Of a stretch of DNA of 64,000 nucleotides, positions 1 to 9,784 are shown in pieces. The translations under genes were made by a program, and so were the position numbers. How positions within the stretch are numbered: the first letter of the stretch is position 1; each line of letters starts with the position of its first letter. This stretch comes from Gnetum montanum (lineage: Eukaryota > Streptophyta > Gnetopsida > Gnetales > Gnetaceae). The notes under the pieces are model-generated. The model ran no database searches. It saw only the letters and a program-made list of their open reading frames with translations, and was not told the DNA's origin. The DNA lies in assembly GCA_015680685.1 (NCBI GenBank), contig MNCI01033523.1:306441-370440 (forward strand). The letters run 5' to 3'.

Positions 1-644
1 CGAGGCTTCACATGTTGCTGCGATGTCACTGTATGTGGTTGGTTTTGGGTCTAAACTTAGGAAAGGTCCTACCTAGTCACTTAAGCATAATTTCACATAG
101 GGTTTCATGTGACTGATGATTGGAATTCCAATTCTCTGTCCTCTCTCTTCATCCATTTCTCTCCATGCCTCACCTCACTGCCCATTTTATGTTTTGAGGG
201 TTTGTTGTGATTTCCATGAACTCCTCATGCCTCGGTAGGTTCACATGGATGGGAGTATTAACTTGCGATCACCATTTCTTGGCCATAAGACCCACATAAT
301 CTAGTGTTGAGGATATGAAAGGGATACTAAGGCACTACCGGCTATGGGAAGGACCTACTTGCATATCCTTGGTCCCATTAGTCAGTCTCCCATCCTCTTG
401 ATTTTTCCAGTTGATTGTTTTCATACTACCAATCACTTGACTTCTTGTCCATAGAGTTCTTTTTTCCCACGTACATAGAAGGGAGACTTGAAGCTACTCA
501 AGCTAATTATTAGTGCTTGGCAATAGAAGTTGCTTAATTAAGAACCCAACTTACCGATCTAGCTCTTCTCAACCATGAGCTCATCAGAGATGAAGCTTTT
601 TAATAGGTTTAGGTTAAAATTCAGATATTTGAGGATGAGTGAGA

Positions 645-1620
645 GTTAACGATCCTTGATAAGTCATTGGCAGATGCTCATGCATATCATTTAAACAAAG
701 ACTTGATAGAGGTTCACCAGGAGAATGTTAGATTGACCGTGGAAGTTCATTGCCTGTGCAATGTTGGTGCTGAAAACAAACACATGAAAAGCTTTATTCA
801 CCAATAGTAGGAAGAGCTAGATAGGGTGAACTCTGATGTGAGGAGGTTGGCCACTAAGAATCAAAATCTGTCTATGGAGGAGGTTTGAACTTTGCAATAG
901 AATTCAGCCATCAAAATTGCCACTTGGAAGAACAAAGCCCTTAAATTTGAAAAAGTTAAGAATCATTACAAGGACCAAGTGGGGTTGCAAAAGGAAGTGA
1001 ACAAGAAATAGATTCAAGTGACAAAGGCTAAGATGAACCAAGAACTCTAGTAGCTCTGAGAAGGAGGCGAGGTATGGCAACCTATCTTTGACGGGTTGAA
1101 TACCTACAACTAGGTTGAGATCCACCTCAAGGAACTACAAATTGAAGAAATGATAGAATACATGAAGTTGGAAAACCTTCATTATGAAAATATAGCTATG
1201 GTAACAACTAGGAGACCATGTTTTGAACTAAACAAACAAGTGGCCACCTCGTATTCTTTATACGGGGGCAAGTTCCAAGTGCACAAGGTGACAAAACAAA
1301 AATTGGAAATAGCAAATGTGGAACTCTAGGTTCTCTGCACATATTTTGAAGGATAATGTGTGGTCATGGAGAAATTAGCCCATCAAATGAATGACTACTG
1401 GTAGCTGCAAACATTAATTCAAGCATTCGACATCGAATGAAAATAGTTCGTAGCCTAGTTTGTCAATTTGAAAGAACTCTTCCCTGCAATGCTATGCCCT
1501 TGGAAGGTTCCAATCCTAACACATATTGGTGAAGCCTCCTAGATAGTGAACGATCCTAGAAGCAAGGAAGAAAAAATGAGGGCCCTCTTGGAGGCTTTCC
1601 ATTTACCTCTAGAAGTTTTT
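645..1620 (+). pseudogene. Coiled-coil extra ORF between pol and 3' LTR (degraded)
   Basis: A reading frame with several stops, mostly TAG where CAG would be expected, encodes a Lys/Glu/Gln-rich helical protein. Heptad-like segments are clear around 830-1050, including DVRRLATKNQNL and KALKFEKVKNHYKDQV. The same protein is recognisable in element C near 62250-62470, where DVRRLATKN recurs followed by a similar charged helix, so it is a conserved element gene and not chance. It lies downstream of where integrase would be, the place where Athila/Tat elements often carry an additional or env-like ORF. No signal peptide or membrane segment is evident. Function unknown; a structural or RNA-binding role is only a guess. 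Confidence 0.55.
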
Positions 1621-1950
1621 GCTACTATGGGGTAGCCATCGTTCATGGCATGATCACCATGTGGGCCAAAGGTTGGTGAAGGTCTGTCATAACCATCACC
1701 CCCAGGATGGTGTGATCTTCTCTAGCAATTCTTGCATCTTTCAACATGGCAAAGAATCTAGAACCATCAGGGTGTTTAATTTTGTCTCTGAACGTCATCA
1801 TTCTGTAATGTTTCCTCCTTTGTACACTTGGGCACTTGGTGCATCAGTAAAATTGGTGTTGTATCATGTGTATGTGTCATGTATGTTGTAATAAAAAGTC
1901 CATACCCTCCAAATTGTAGAGAAACTTGAGGATGAGTTTTTACTCAGTCA

Positions 1951-1958
1951 TGGAGGTA
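1951..1958 (+). other. Polypurine tract of element D
   Basis: TGGAGGTA lies directly before the LTR start TGATGAAG. The upstream 30 bases (GAGGATGAGTTTTTACTCAGTCA) recur almost unchanged on the minus strand beside the LTR at 35129 and, more decayed, before the LTR at 63360. This is where plus-strand DNA synthesis would be primed. Confidence 0.7.
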
Positions 1959-2861
1959 TGATGAAGTGCTAAACAGTCGATGCATCAACTAGGCTATGTA
2001 TATGAGGCCCTGTATATGTAGCCATATCGATGCGACCCTGTTGACACATCCCTCCATGTGTCAACGTGGCCCTATTTACGTGAAGCCTGTTTTAGCCTAT
2101 AAATAAGTGGGCTTCTGCCACACTTAGGTACCTTTTTGGAATTTGTAGTGAAGCTCTTGCAGTTTGTTTCCATGAGAGTTAGAATATTTTCCAAGTGCCC
2201 ACAGTAGGTGTAAGAAAGGTGTCCAGCTCTTTATTTGAGCATTGATGTACCTAAGCCCATTGGCGTGATTGATAATAAAGATAAGCTTTTTAAGCATTCC
2301 TTGCAGCAATTGGACTTAGTCATTTAATGCATTTAATAGTTTAATATTTCTATGCTTTAATAATTCCTTAAATTTCTATTATTATTTTAATCACTATTGC
2401 TCTTTTATAGTTCGTAGAAACCATAAGTACAACCATCTTAAACTTAAACCCAACACTTGGCAACCCAGCGATGCTTAACATCTAGTAACCCAGTAGTGGT
2501 TAGGGGATGCTTAGCATGTGCACATAAGATGGGATCAGATACTTATGCTAGGAAGAGTTAAGATATGGATTAGGAAAATTATAGATTATGTAATACTCCA
2601 TTCCTTAATTTCCATTCCAAGAATTAGATGCTAGAAGATAAAGTGAAAAAGCCATAAAAATCAATTGCCTCAATCTCACTTAACCATCGAAATTAGAACA
2701 TCACAAGTGAGGTTGGGAAGACAATGACTATTCTAACACAAGGTTTTTTAGGTTAGGGTCTAGTATATGCAAAGTGCTTACAGTCTACGAAATTCAACTG
2801 AGTCGCATGTGAACAGCCGTGATTTGCATGGTTGGGCGTAGGGGTACCTAGCCGCTCATCA
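1959..2861 (+). repeat. 3' LTR of element D (903 bp)
   Basis: The LTR starts TGATGAAG and ends GGGGTACCTAGCCGCTCATCA, giving TG...CA ends with a short inverted repeat. The right 50 bases are homologous to the reverse complement of the LTR edges at 34162 and 40384. U3 carries repeats of ATCGATG-like and TGTCAAC-like words just before a TATA box at 2098. The following sequence (CATCC...) is the interior of a different LTR. Confidence 0.8.
2098..2107 (+). promoter_or_regulatory. TATA box in the LTR of element D
   Basis: TATAAATAAG follows GC-richer short repeats and is conserved in position with TATAAATAAG on the minus strand near 35024 and CCTATATAAATG near 63471. It is the probable RNA polymerase II core promoter marking the U3/R border. 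Confidence 0.6.
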
Positions 2862-3165
2862 CATCCTATACCACTTAAGCCTTAGAGGTAATCTGACATT
2901 GCCACCATAGTTAGGCTATCCTATCAAAGGAGTGATCAATCTCTTTCTATCCTACTTCATCTAGCTCCCATCACTTGCCTCTCCTAGCTTTTCAACTATA
3001 TGCTTGGCATGACCTCTAACCCCGACCTTAAATGGCATAGGTCAAACATTTTCTTAAGTGATATAAAAGTAATTGTAACTCCTCATAACAAGGTGCCCCT
3101 TCATTTGAAGGTTAATTACATTGTTTACAATTTTTTCCACCCTTAACAAGGGATAGGATGTTACA
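2862..3165 (-). repeat. Truncated 3' LTR of the chromovirus
   Basis: About 300 bases align with the LTR at 16105-16409; both contain CCACTTAAGCCTTAGAGGTAA and CTCATAACAAGGTGCCCCTT. The left ~200 bases are missing because element D interrupts it at 2861/2862; the remainder should lie left of the window. Confidence 0.85.
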
Positions 3166-3167
3166 AT

Positions 3168-3178
3168 GTACCCCCTTT
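3168..3178 (-). other. Polypurine tract of the chromovirus
   Basis: On the minus strand AAAGGGGGTAC immediately precedes the LTR start (TGTAACATCC). Position and composition fit a plus-strand primer. Confidence 0.65.
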
Positions 3179-3379
3179 ACGCATCTAGCTCATCCTTGAG
3201 TGCTTCCTCTATATCTAGCTATTGAGCTATTGCTTCATTGTTATGCTCTTCAACTTTAGTTCCTTTATCTTCCTCATTATCATCTATACAAATAAAAGAT
3301 AAAAATTTATAAAACATAATTTATTAAATCCATAACAAATTCAATTTATCATTCAATATGATGATGATAAAAAATTTGG

Positions 3380-4240
3380 GGGTAAGTATTTAAAATAAAC
3401 TCCCTGTTCTCCTAAGTTTGTTGATCACAATTTGACCATTGAACAAGTACTTTGTTGATAGTTTTATTTTGTAATTTCTTATTTTTTTGGTTCTTAATAA
3501 CAATGGGTTTAACTTCATAGCTAATGTTGGATCATAATAGCAAAGCATTTCAATCCAACACATATGGTACATCATTTTCATGAAATTTCTTTAACATGCT
3601 CACACGAAAAATTAGATGAATTTTTAAGGTTGCTAGAAGATTCAATCAATATGATACTTCACCAATTCTTTTAGAGATTTCAAAAGGTCCACAAAATCTA
3701 GGTGCCAATTTAGTATATTTTCCTAGTTTAAGAGAACTTTTGGTAGTTTCTACTCTTAGTAATACTTGATCTCCTACTTGGAATTCTTTTTTAAGTCGAT
3801 GTTGATCTGCATATCCTTTATATTTATCTTAGGTAGCTTGTAAATTTTGTTTAACTCTTGTGATAATATTTTCCATTCTTTTCATTTCTTCTTCATTCCA
3901 TTCCGTTCTTACGATTGGATCTACCGAAGTTAGTGGTGTACAACAATTACATTCATATACTACTTTGAATGGTATTCAATGTATAGAACCTTGATAAGTT
4001 TTATTATATGAAAATTCTACTAGATGCAAATAATTCTTCCACATTTTTGGTCTACTCTTCACATAACTTCGTAGGATATCTTTTAATATTCTGTTTACAT
4101 GTTCATTTTATCCATCAATCTTAGGGTGATAAGCTATGCTAAATTTCAACTATGTTTCAAGCTCTCTGAAGAAATTTTTTCAAAATTTGGATACGAACAT
4201 GGGATCTTTGTCTAAAGTGATAGATTTTGAACAACCATGC
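3380..4240 (-). pseudogene. Integrase C-terminal half and chromodomain-like tail (degraded)
   Basis: In broken frames on the minus strand the translation continues the integrase core after LHG at the insertion point (CSKSITLDKDPMF, matching the family pattern SDRDP.F around the second catalytic Asp). It then gives the GPFEI segment (APRFCGPFEISKRIGEVSY) and a tail reading SYEVKPIVIK...INKVLVQW, the expected integrase end followed by a chromodomain. The chromodomain would direct insertion to marked chromatin. Stops and at least one frameshift are present. Confidence 0.75.
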
Positions 4241-4802
4241 TATCACATCCCCATTTCCAAATGATGTAGTTGCCTAATGAATATGGTGTCTCTTCATAAT
4301 AAATGTTATTGTTATCTTAAAAGGACCTGAAAGGGTAGTTGTAATTGAGACCTGAAATGGCATGTTGTAATAATGGATGTGTCTCTTAAGGTAACTATTG
4401 GGGATTTGACCTAAGGGTTAGAGGTCGTGCCAACATGTGAATTGTAGAGCTAGTATAGGCAAGTCATGAGAAGTCAAGTGAAGTAGAATAGGAAGTGGAC
4501 TAGCAATCCCTTCTAGTTGGGTTATAGGCCTAACCAAGGTGGTAGTGTTGGATTACCTCTAAGGGATAGATTCCAAAGGAAGAAAACCCCAAGAAACACT
4601 CTTAGAGCATGATTCAAATACACTTTTCCATATCAATAAAGCATTCTTTTCTTTCTTTCTTTGCATTTTTTACCTATTATTTCCTTTATACAAAATGATG
4701 ACTATCACTTATATTTTGCATCAGTATATTTTCTTTGTATGCATAATGTCTAATATATCATATATTGACATTTTCCATGACATCTGAGGATGGGATGTCA
4801 TA
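4241..4802 (+). repeat. 5' LTR of copy A
   Basis: Starts TATCACATCCCC (probably TGTCACATCCCC originally) and ends GGATGTCATA. It aligns along its whole length with 9193-9784 and with both LTRs of copy B. The 3' LTR has a few extra bases (GGCATTTATACC near 9351) missing here. Confidence 0.85.
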
Positions 4803-4804
4803 AT

Positions 4805-4816
4805 TGGTATCAGAGA
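4805..4816 (+). other. Primer binding site, initiator tRNA-Met type
   Basis: TGGTATCAGAGA lies two bases after the 5' LTR and matches the 3' end complement of plant initiator tRNA-Met (TGGTATCAGAGC) at 11 of 12 positions. Confidence 0.8.
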
Positions 4817-4829
4817 AAACCACGACCCA

Positions 4830-5116
4830 AAGGGCCATTTAGATTCATGGACTGACTAAAACATGAACTTGATGATAAACTTTGAAGCCACATCACATGG
4901 AAAACCATTCATCATTTCTAGATGTACCATAATTTTATGATGCAAGTCAGAAGATACCATTCCATTGACTTCAAAAGAAATGGATCAGGCATCTAGATCC
5001 TAGCAACCAACAAAATTATTTTCATGGATATCATTAACTGATGAAGATGTGATCACACCTCATCAAAATTCATCAATTACAAGAGATGTTAATAACATAA
5101 TGATACACCAGTCCAG
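4830..5116 (+). pseudogene. 5' ORF-like segment ending at a splice donor
   Basis: Follows the primer site and is conserved with copy B 47070-47346. The last part reads SLTDEDVITPHQNSSITRDV in A and SLIDEDIITPHLNSSIIRDV in B, a protein-level match with scattered stops upstream. In both copies it ends at AG|GTAA(C/G)T followed by CTTACCCATCTTAAT, a plausible 5' splice site. It may be a short remnant of gag or a first exon that came with the captured gene; I do not recognise the protein. Confidence 0.45.
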
Positions 5117-5739
5117 GTAACTCTTACCCATCTTAATATTATAATTATTAATCAATTAGGATCATTGTTAAATTTCTTTCAAGAAAGTTAGTAACCATGA
5201 CCTGAATTGATTTTGTTTTGTTGAAATTCACTATCCAAGTAATTTAGAAGATTCTAACATACCATATGTTAGCCTAGAAATGTTAGTTCAAAAAAATATG
5301 CTATTTTGGTCTTTTTAATTTTTGAAAAATCAACTTCATTTTTGGACCCTAAAACTATGTCCAACACATAGTACTCATCGAGATAATTTCAACAATATAA
5401 ATTTCATCTCAATCAGATATATAGTTTGGGAGATATTAACATTTGAAGTTTCTCGTTATGCATGAATTAAAATAATATTAAATTATTATTTTAACAAAAA
5501 AATTTTAAAATTCTTGGTTTGGGAATCAACCTAGAATTGTTGTTTATCCATACCAAACCCCTACCCTATCATTAGCTAAATCACCATGTTAATTGCTTAG
5601 GGAAGGAAGAATAAAATAATAATAAAGAGTTAGAAAAAAAACTCAAGCAGGAGTTCTCGGGTTTAAGCCCAAGCTACAATTTAAAAAATTTTAAAAATAT
5701 AATATATATATATATATATATAATAAAAAAAATTTGGCT
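5117..5739 (+). other. Putative intron start, AT-rich, with (AT)n
   Basis: Begins with the donor-like GTAACT. It is homologous to copy B downstream of 47347 (shared GTAACCATGACCTGAATTGA near 5191 and 47419, and the stretch around 5340-5460). Contains an (AT) microsatellite at 5702-5722. No coding sequence seen. Confidence 0.4.
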
Positions 5740-6590
5740 ATGGCCAAGCAGCTAGTAGTGACTAGGCCTATGACCAAGCCCTTGACAGGCCATGGCAAGG
5801 CCTACGGCTAGCTATAGCACTGCAACTATCAAGTATGGTCCTTAAGGTGAGGCCCAAGAAACGAGCACAAGTAAAATCATGCTCACATGCCAACTGTCGC
5901 TTACATAGTCACTACCACCATGCCACCACTACCTTCCACTGCTACTACACCACCATTGCTGCCTACATTGCCTACATAGTCTACCACCTTGCACTGCATA
6001 GCCTTGAATACCTGCACCCTACCGCTTCACGTAGCCCTACCTCATTGCACCAAAAACACACTACAATGCACCGTGCCACACCCACTCGTAGTGTGTTACT
6101 CTGCAGTGTGCCCTGCTACACTGCATCACTCCTACTGTACCTTGGCTATCACTCATTGCCAGCACTAGAAATGGGCTATAGGAGTAGATAAACATTGTTT
6201 GATTCTTCTTTGCTGGACCTAGTGTAGGATGCACAGGCCCTAATGAGGGTTGTGCTGGCCCTTGCACAGGCCACGCAGACCCACCTGATGGCCATGTTCT
6301 TCCTTGCATAGGCCCTCATCTATACAAACACAACTACTGCATGCCTCGCCAAGTTATAACACTGCCACCAAACCCTCACCATGAAACCCTCGATCACCTG
6401 TAGCATTGCCTCCTACACCACCCATCACTATCTCTAGTGCCACCCATCACTAGCATCCACACTACCCATTCGTACCTCCTGTGCTACCCATCACTACCAC
6501 TTGCACCACCCATCACTACCTCCCATGCTACCCATCACTACCTCTAGTGCCATTGAGTAGACCTTGAAACAATGTGTCACTACAATTTTT
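5740..6590 (+). repeat. CCA/CAT-rich low-complexity cassette
   Basis: A markedly C-rich stretch in AT-rich surroundings, made of degenerate CCAC/CACTAC/GCCAC words, leading into a 24-bp minisatellite. Open frames across it (for example 5835-6191) encode only compositionally biased His/Thr/Tyr/Leu strings and I do not call them genes. Similar material lies at 47820-48540 in copy B and, reverse-complemented, at 14028-14510, so it is part of a mobile cassette. Confidence 0.6.
6385..6560 (+). repeat. ~24-bp minisatellite
   Basis: About seven degenerate units of the form CACTACCTCYNGTGCCACCCAT. The reverse-complement form (GGTAGTGATCAATGGTGCTGAAGG-like) makes up the array at 14028-14260, so the two arrays share one origin. 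Confidence 0.75.
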
Positions 6591-6790
6591 GAACTAAAAA
6601 ATGACAAATTCTCTATTATATGATGGAAAATTTTCAATTGTCCATCAACTAATGAAAAATTTTGAAATTCTAATCAATTAACAAAATATTCAAATATTTG
6701 TCATTAAACTATTAGTTTAAAATTAGGAACTTGCGAAAGTAATTTCCAAAATTAGAATTCAGCATGGTGGTAGCAATAGAAATAAAATCT

Positions 6791-6860
6791 CACAATTCAG
6801 TGCACTCACTCTATAGTAGAATTGGGATGGGTGACCTCACGAGAAGTCTCATTTTTCACA
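6791..6860 (+). ncRNA. 5S rRNA-derived segment (3' half, degenerate)
   Basis: The sequence TAGAATTGGGATGGGTGACC followed by TCACGAGAAGTCTC matches the box C part of plant 5S rRNA (TAGTACTAGGATGGGTGACCTCC.GGGAAGTC) with few changes; box A is recognisable but decayed in ATTCAGTGCACTCAC. The 5' half of 5S RNA is absent or beyond recognition. A second copy is on the minus strand at 13721-13794, and similarity between them extends into non-5S flanks, so this is a 5S-derived mobile sequence (Cassandra-like or 5S-SINE-like), not an rDNA unit. Confidence 0.75.
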
Positions 6861-7600
6861 CCAAAGTACTTAGACACCATAAGCCATAACTTTTGATTTC
6901 AGAAACCTTTTTTGATGAAGAAAGAGTCATTTCTTATAGATTTCAACCTTTTGGACCTAATGGTAAATTCAAATTCATCTTGGGAAACCAAAAATTAGTT
7001 TTTACTCCTTGCCTGATATACTGCCTCGAGATCCTTTAAAGTTTAATTTTCATATAACTTGAGCATACGATGTCCATTTTCAATATATGAATAGTCATTT
7101 CTAATATTTTTTACACATATGAACTCAATGGCGAGCTTATATTTATCATCCAACCATCCTATAATTTACTAATATTATAAATTTAACATTTTATACTTTA
7201 AAATTTACAAATAGTCTTAAGATCACTATGACATGTTATTAGTTACACATTTTGAGTTTTTAAGAGGCATAGAAAGGTCATAAAAAATAATATAGTTAAA
7301 TATGGCTAAAAATTAGGTAATGTGATTATATATTACTAAACTTACATAATATAGTTACATAATACTAAAATTAGATGATGTCATTAACTAATACTAAAAT
7401 TAGATAATATAAAAATAGATAATATAGTTATTCGATTGATGCAGTTGATTATTAGTCAATGTATTAGTTAATGATTACTTGATGTATTAGTTGGAGAATT
7501 AGTTTATGAAATAGAACAATCTTCAACCTTGAAGAAAAGGCTATATTAATCCATCCTATAATTAAAACATAGGGCAAAACAGCATGGATACTCAAAATGT
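6861..7600 (+). other. Non-coding internal segment, inverted in copy B
   Basis: No gene. The stretch about 6900-7510 matches the reverse complement of 48640-49140 in copy B: for example CCAAAAATTAGTTTTTACTCC here against GGTGAAAACTAATTTTTAG there, and TAGTCTTAAGATCACTATGACATG against CAAGTCATAGTGATCCTAAGACTA. It also holds AT-rich words such as TTAGATAATAT repeated near 7370-7420. Confidence 0.6.
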
Positions 7601-7664
7601 TGTTTCGACAAGGAGTATGATACTGATGAAGAGAAATGATCTAAATAAGACTCCAAGAATAGGA

Positions 7665-8745
7665 ATGAAAGTTGTGACATACACTATGCTTGTAAGATCC
7701 CTAGTGAGTGAGAAACAATATGTTTATGTTCATCATGGGCCTTGAATTGGCACGAATATCAATCTCCACACATTTTAGTAGAATTACAAGATTTGGTGCT
7801 TATAAGAAGTTTTACCATAGAAATTTATATATCAATTCCAACCAAATTTGGAAAGATGGGATACAAAGGTAGTTATAAGCTAAAAGGTTCTTGTGGAAGT
7901 TCTTCTTTTGATCCATATAGATTATCATATTGTAGAAAATACAACATGGATGGTTGTGTGATCCTTTATAAGGAAGCCAAGTTTGAATCGGTATAAAGAT
8001 TTGAATGGAGTTTAGAAAATATGATTTTTGAAATTCCAAACTTTAAGAGATGGAAAAGAAAGAACAATAAAGATTTTGGAAAAATCACATAGCCCTAGTA
8101 ATGATTCTCAAAGTTCATTTATCAAAAAGATGTGTATGCATGGTTAACAAACATTTAATTGCCAAACAAACATATTCAGATGTTAAACTTTGTCAAGGAG
8201 CATACCTGATTAAGCAAATAGAAAAAGTTTAAAGAAGAAGTTATTCCTAAGTTGTACTAATCCAGTTCCATTTATTCTTTGTGGAGACTTCAATGCAAAA
8301 GTTGAAAGTAGTGTTTATCAATTCTTAAAATATGGATCTATAAAAAAATCTTTGGAAGATGTGCTTGACTTGAAGAAGTTGTTTCCATCAATTCAACATG
8401 CAATTCCATTAGCTAGTGCATATTCTACTTACTTTGAATCTTCAATAGATAAATTAGATTATAGAATTTAGGAACAGATAATGTTGATGGATAGCACTCA
8501 TCAAGAACCATAGTTTACAAATTATTCTACAATGATTAATGAAGATGGATTAACAACATTTTTTATTGAGATTTTAGATTATATTTGGTATGATGCTCAA
8601 TTCTTTCAAGTTACCAAGTTACTAGAGTTTATTTCGAAAGAATAAGTTGAGAAGAATCAAGATCAAGCCTTTCCATCATGAATAAGATCATCTGATCACA
8701 TACCACTTATGGTAGAATTACAATTACTCCCATCAATTCACAAGG
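7665..8745 (+). pseudogene. Captured CCR4/nocturnin-type deadenylase catalytic domain, copy A
   Basis: Colinear with the EEP-fold nuclease domain of CCR4-type poly(A) deadenylases, which shorten mRNA tails. Landmarks in order: YTML at the N-terminal Asn motif (~7680; Asn changed to Thr), LQEV as CTTATAAGAAGTT (7798-7812; Gln now a stop, Glu kept), MDGC with ILYKEAKFE (7949), a short Asn-Thr motif segment now frameshifted, CGDFNAKV (8283-8294), ILDYIW for TLDYI (8571) and SSDHIPL (8691). The last three are in one frame. About 360 residues are spanned with no intron-like gap, unlike cellular plant CCR4 genes, so an mRNA was probably copied. About 15 bases before LQEV are missing relative to copy B. 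Several frameshifts and stops; not functional as it stands. Confidence 0.85.
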
Positions 8746-9180
8746 TTGATCAAGATCAAGAAGTATCTAACTCTTACTTTTATTTGATGATCATATTATT
8801 TTCTTCATTGTTTAATTTATATTTCAATTAGATTAATAAAGTATCTAAGGAAATGCAAGTTGGAATAAAGAACTTGCCCTACATTCACTTGGATAACCAA
8901 ATACGAGTTACACATCGTGTGACCCTAGTTAGAATTAGTCAGTACTAGTTGGTAGATCTTTAATTCACTTCTTCTCGTTATCTTAGAAAATGAAGTATCA
9001 AGAAAGTAATATTTAATTTATATATATATATTTCACATATATCTTATTTGTAGAATAAGCAAGAAACAACTTTAAGTTCAAAGGAGGAATCAAATTATTG
9101 GAGCACAAGATCATGAAAGAAAGAATTGGAGTTGGAAAAAGATAGAGAAAATGGATTTGTTTGATAATGAACAAAACCTA
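8746..9180 (+). other. 3' untranslated-like tail after the nuclease region
   Basis: Homologous to copy B 50290-50730 (shared TTTTCTTCATTGTTTAATTT and GTGTGACCCTAGTTA) but without a convincing reading frame. The T-rich run ending TTTCAATTAG at 8831 resembles a splice acceptor. Confidence 0.5.
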
Positions 9181-9187
9181 AGGGGGG
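9181..9187 (+). other. Polypurine tract of copy A
   Basis: AGGGGGG followed by TATAT immediately precedes the LTR start at 9193; copy B has AAGGGTAG at the same place. Confidence 0.7.
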
Positions 9188-9192
9188 TATAT

Positions 9193-9784
9193 TGTCATAT
9201 CCCCATTACCAAATGATGTGGTTGCCTCTTCATAACAAATGTTATCATTATCTTAACAAGACTTGAAAGGGTAGTTGTAATTGAGACCCTAAAGGGCATG
9301 TTGTAATAACGGACATGTCTCTTAAGGTAACTATTGGGGGTTTGACCTAAGGCATTTATACCTAGGGTTAGAGGTCATGCCATCATGGGAATGGTAGAGT
9401 TAATACAATCAAGTCATGGATTGACAAAGCCATTATAGCCAAGTTAGGGAAAGTGGGGTGAAGTGCGATAGGAAATGGATTGGCCATCCCTTTTAACTGG
9501 ATTATAGGCCTAACCATGATGGCAATGCTAGATTTCCTCTATGAGATAGATGCCAAAGAAAGAAAGCCCCAAGGAACTCTCTAAAAGCATTATTTGGATA
9601 CATTTTTCCATATCAATAAAGCATTCTTTTCTTTCTTTTTTCTTGCATTTTTCCCTATTATTTCCTTTATACATAATGTTGAATATCACTTATATTTTGC
9701 ATTTGTATATTTTCTTTGTATGCATATTATCTAATATATCATATATTTGACATTTTCCATGATATCTAGGGATGAGATGTCACA
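9193..9784 (+). repeat. 3' LTR of copy A
   Basis: Starts TGTCATATCCCC, ends GAGATGTCACA. Flanked by CATGC, which is also present before the 5' LTR. Visibly diverged from the 5' LTR, pointing to an old insertion. Confidence 0.85.

Larger units (their letters stand above)
1..2861 (+). mobile_element. Element D: 3' part of an Athila/Tat-like Ty3/gypsy retrotransposon
   Basis: The window opens inside this element; its gag-pol lies off the left edge. What is visible, in order, is a non-coding or decayed stretch (1-600), a coiled-coil ORF remnant, a polypurine tract and a complete LTR. The LTR ends (TGATGA...CTCATCA) and the sequence just before it match those of the elements at 31.8-41.2 kb and 45.8-64 kb, so all three belong to one lineage. 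The sequence right of 2861 is the middle of another element's LTR, so D inserted into that LTR. Superfamily assignment comes from the relatives, not from pol genes seen here. Confidence 0.75.
4241..9784 (+). mobile_element. Copy A: LTR element carrying a captured CCR4-type nuclease gene
   Basis: Two LTRs (4241-4802, 9193-9784) enclose a tRNA-Met-type primer site, a 5' ORF-like segment, a repeat-rich cassette, a CCR4-like coding region and a polypurine tract. The element is flanked by a 5-bp direct repeat CATGC (4236-4240 and 9785-9789), and removing it rejoins the interrupted integrase. No gag, protease, RT or integrase of its own is recognisable, so it would have needed enzymes in trans. Copy B at 46469-51317 has the same ends and content. 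Confidence 0.85.

Noticed and set aside
5835-6309. Frames 5835-6191 (+) and 6061-6309 (-)
   Set aside because: They cover the CCA/CAT-rich cassette; biased composition explains the lack of stops, and copies B and 14.2 kb do not preserve the frame.
7665-8745. LINE-type endonuclease as explanation for the EEP domain
   Set aside because: LINE endonucleases share the fold, but the LQEV context, MDGC-IFYK segment, CGDFN..(P/V)GS..Y.FL and TLDYI...SDH.P spacing fit CCR4/nocturnin, there is no LINE RT beside it, and it is bounded by LTRs.
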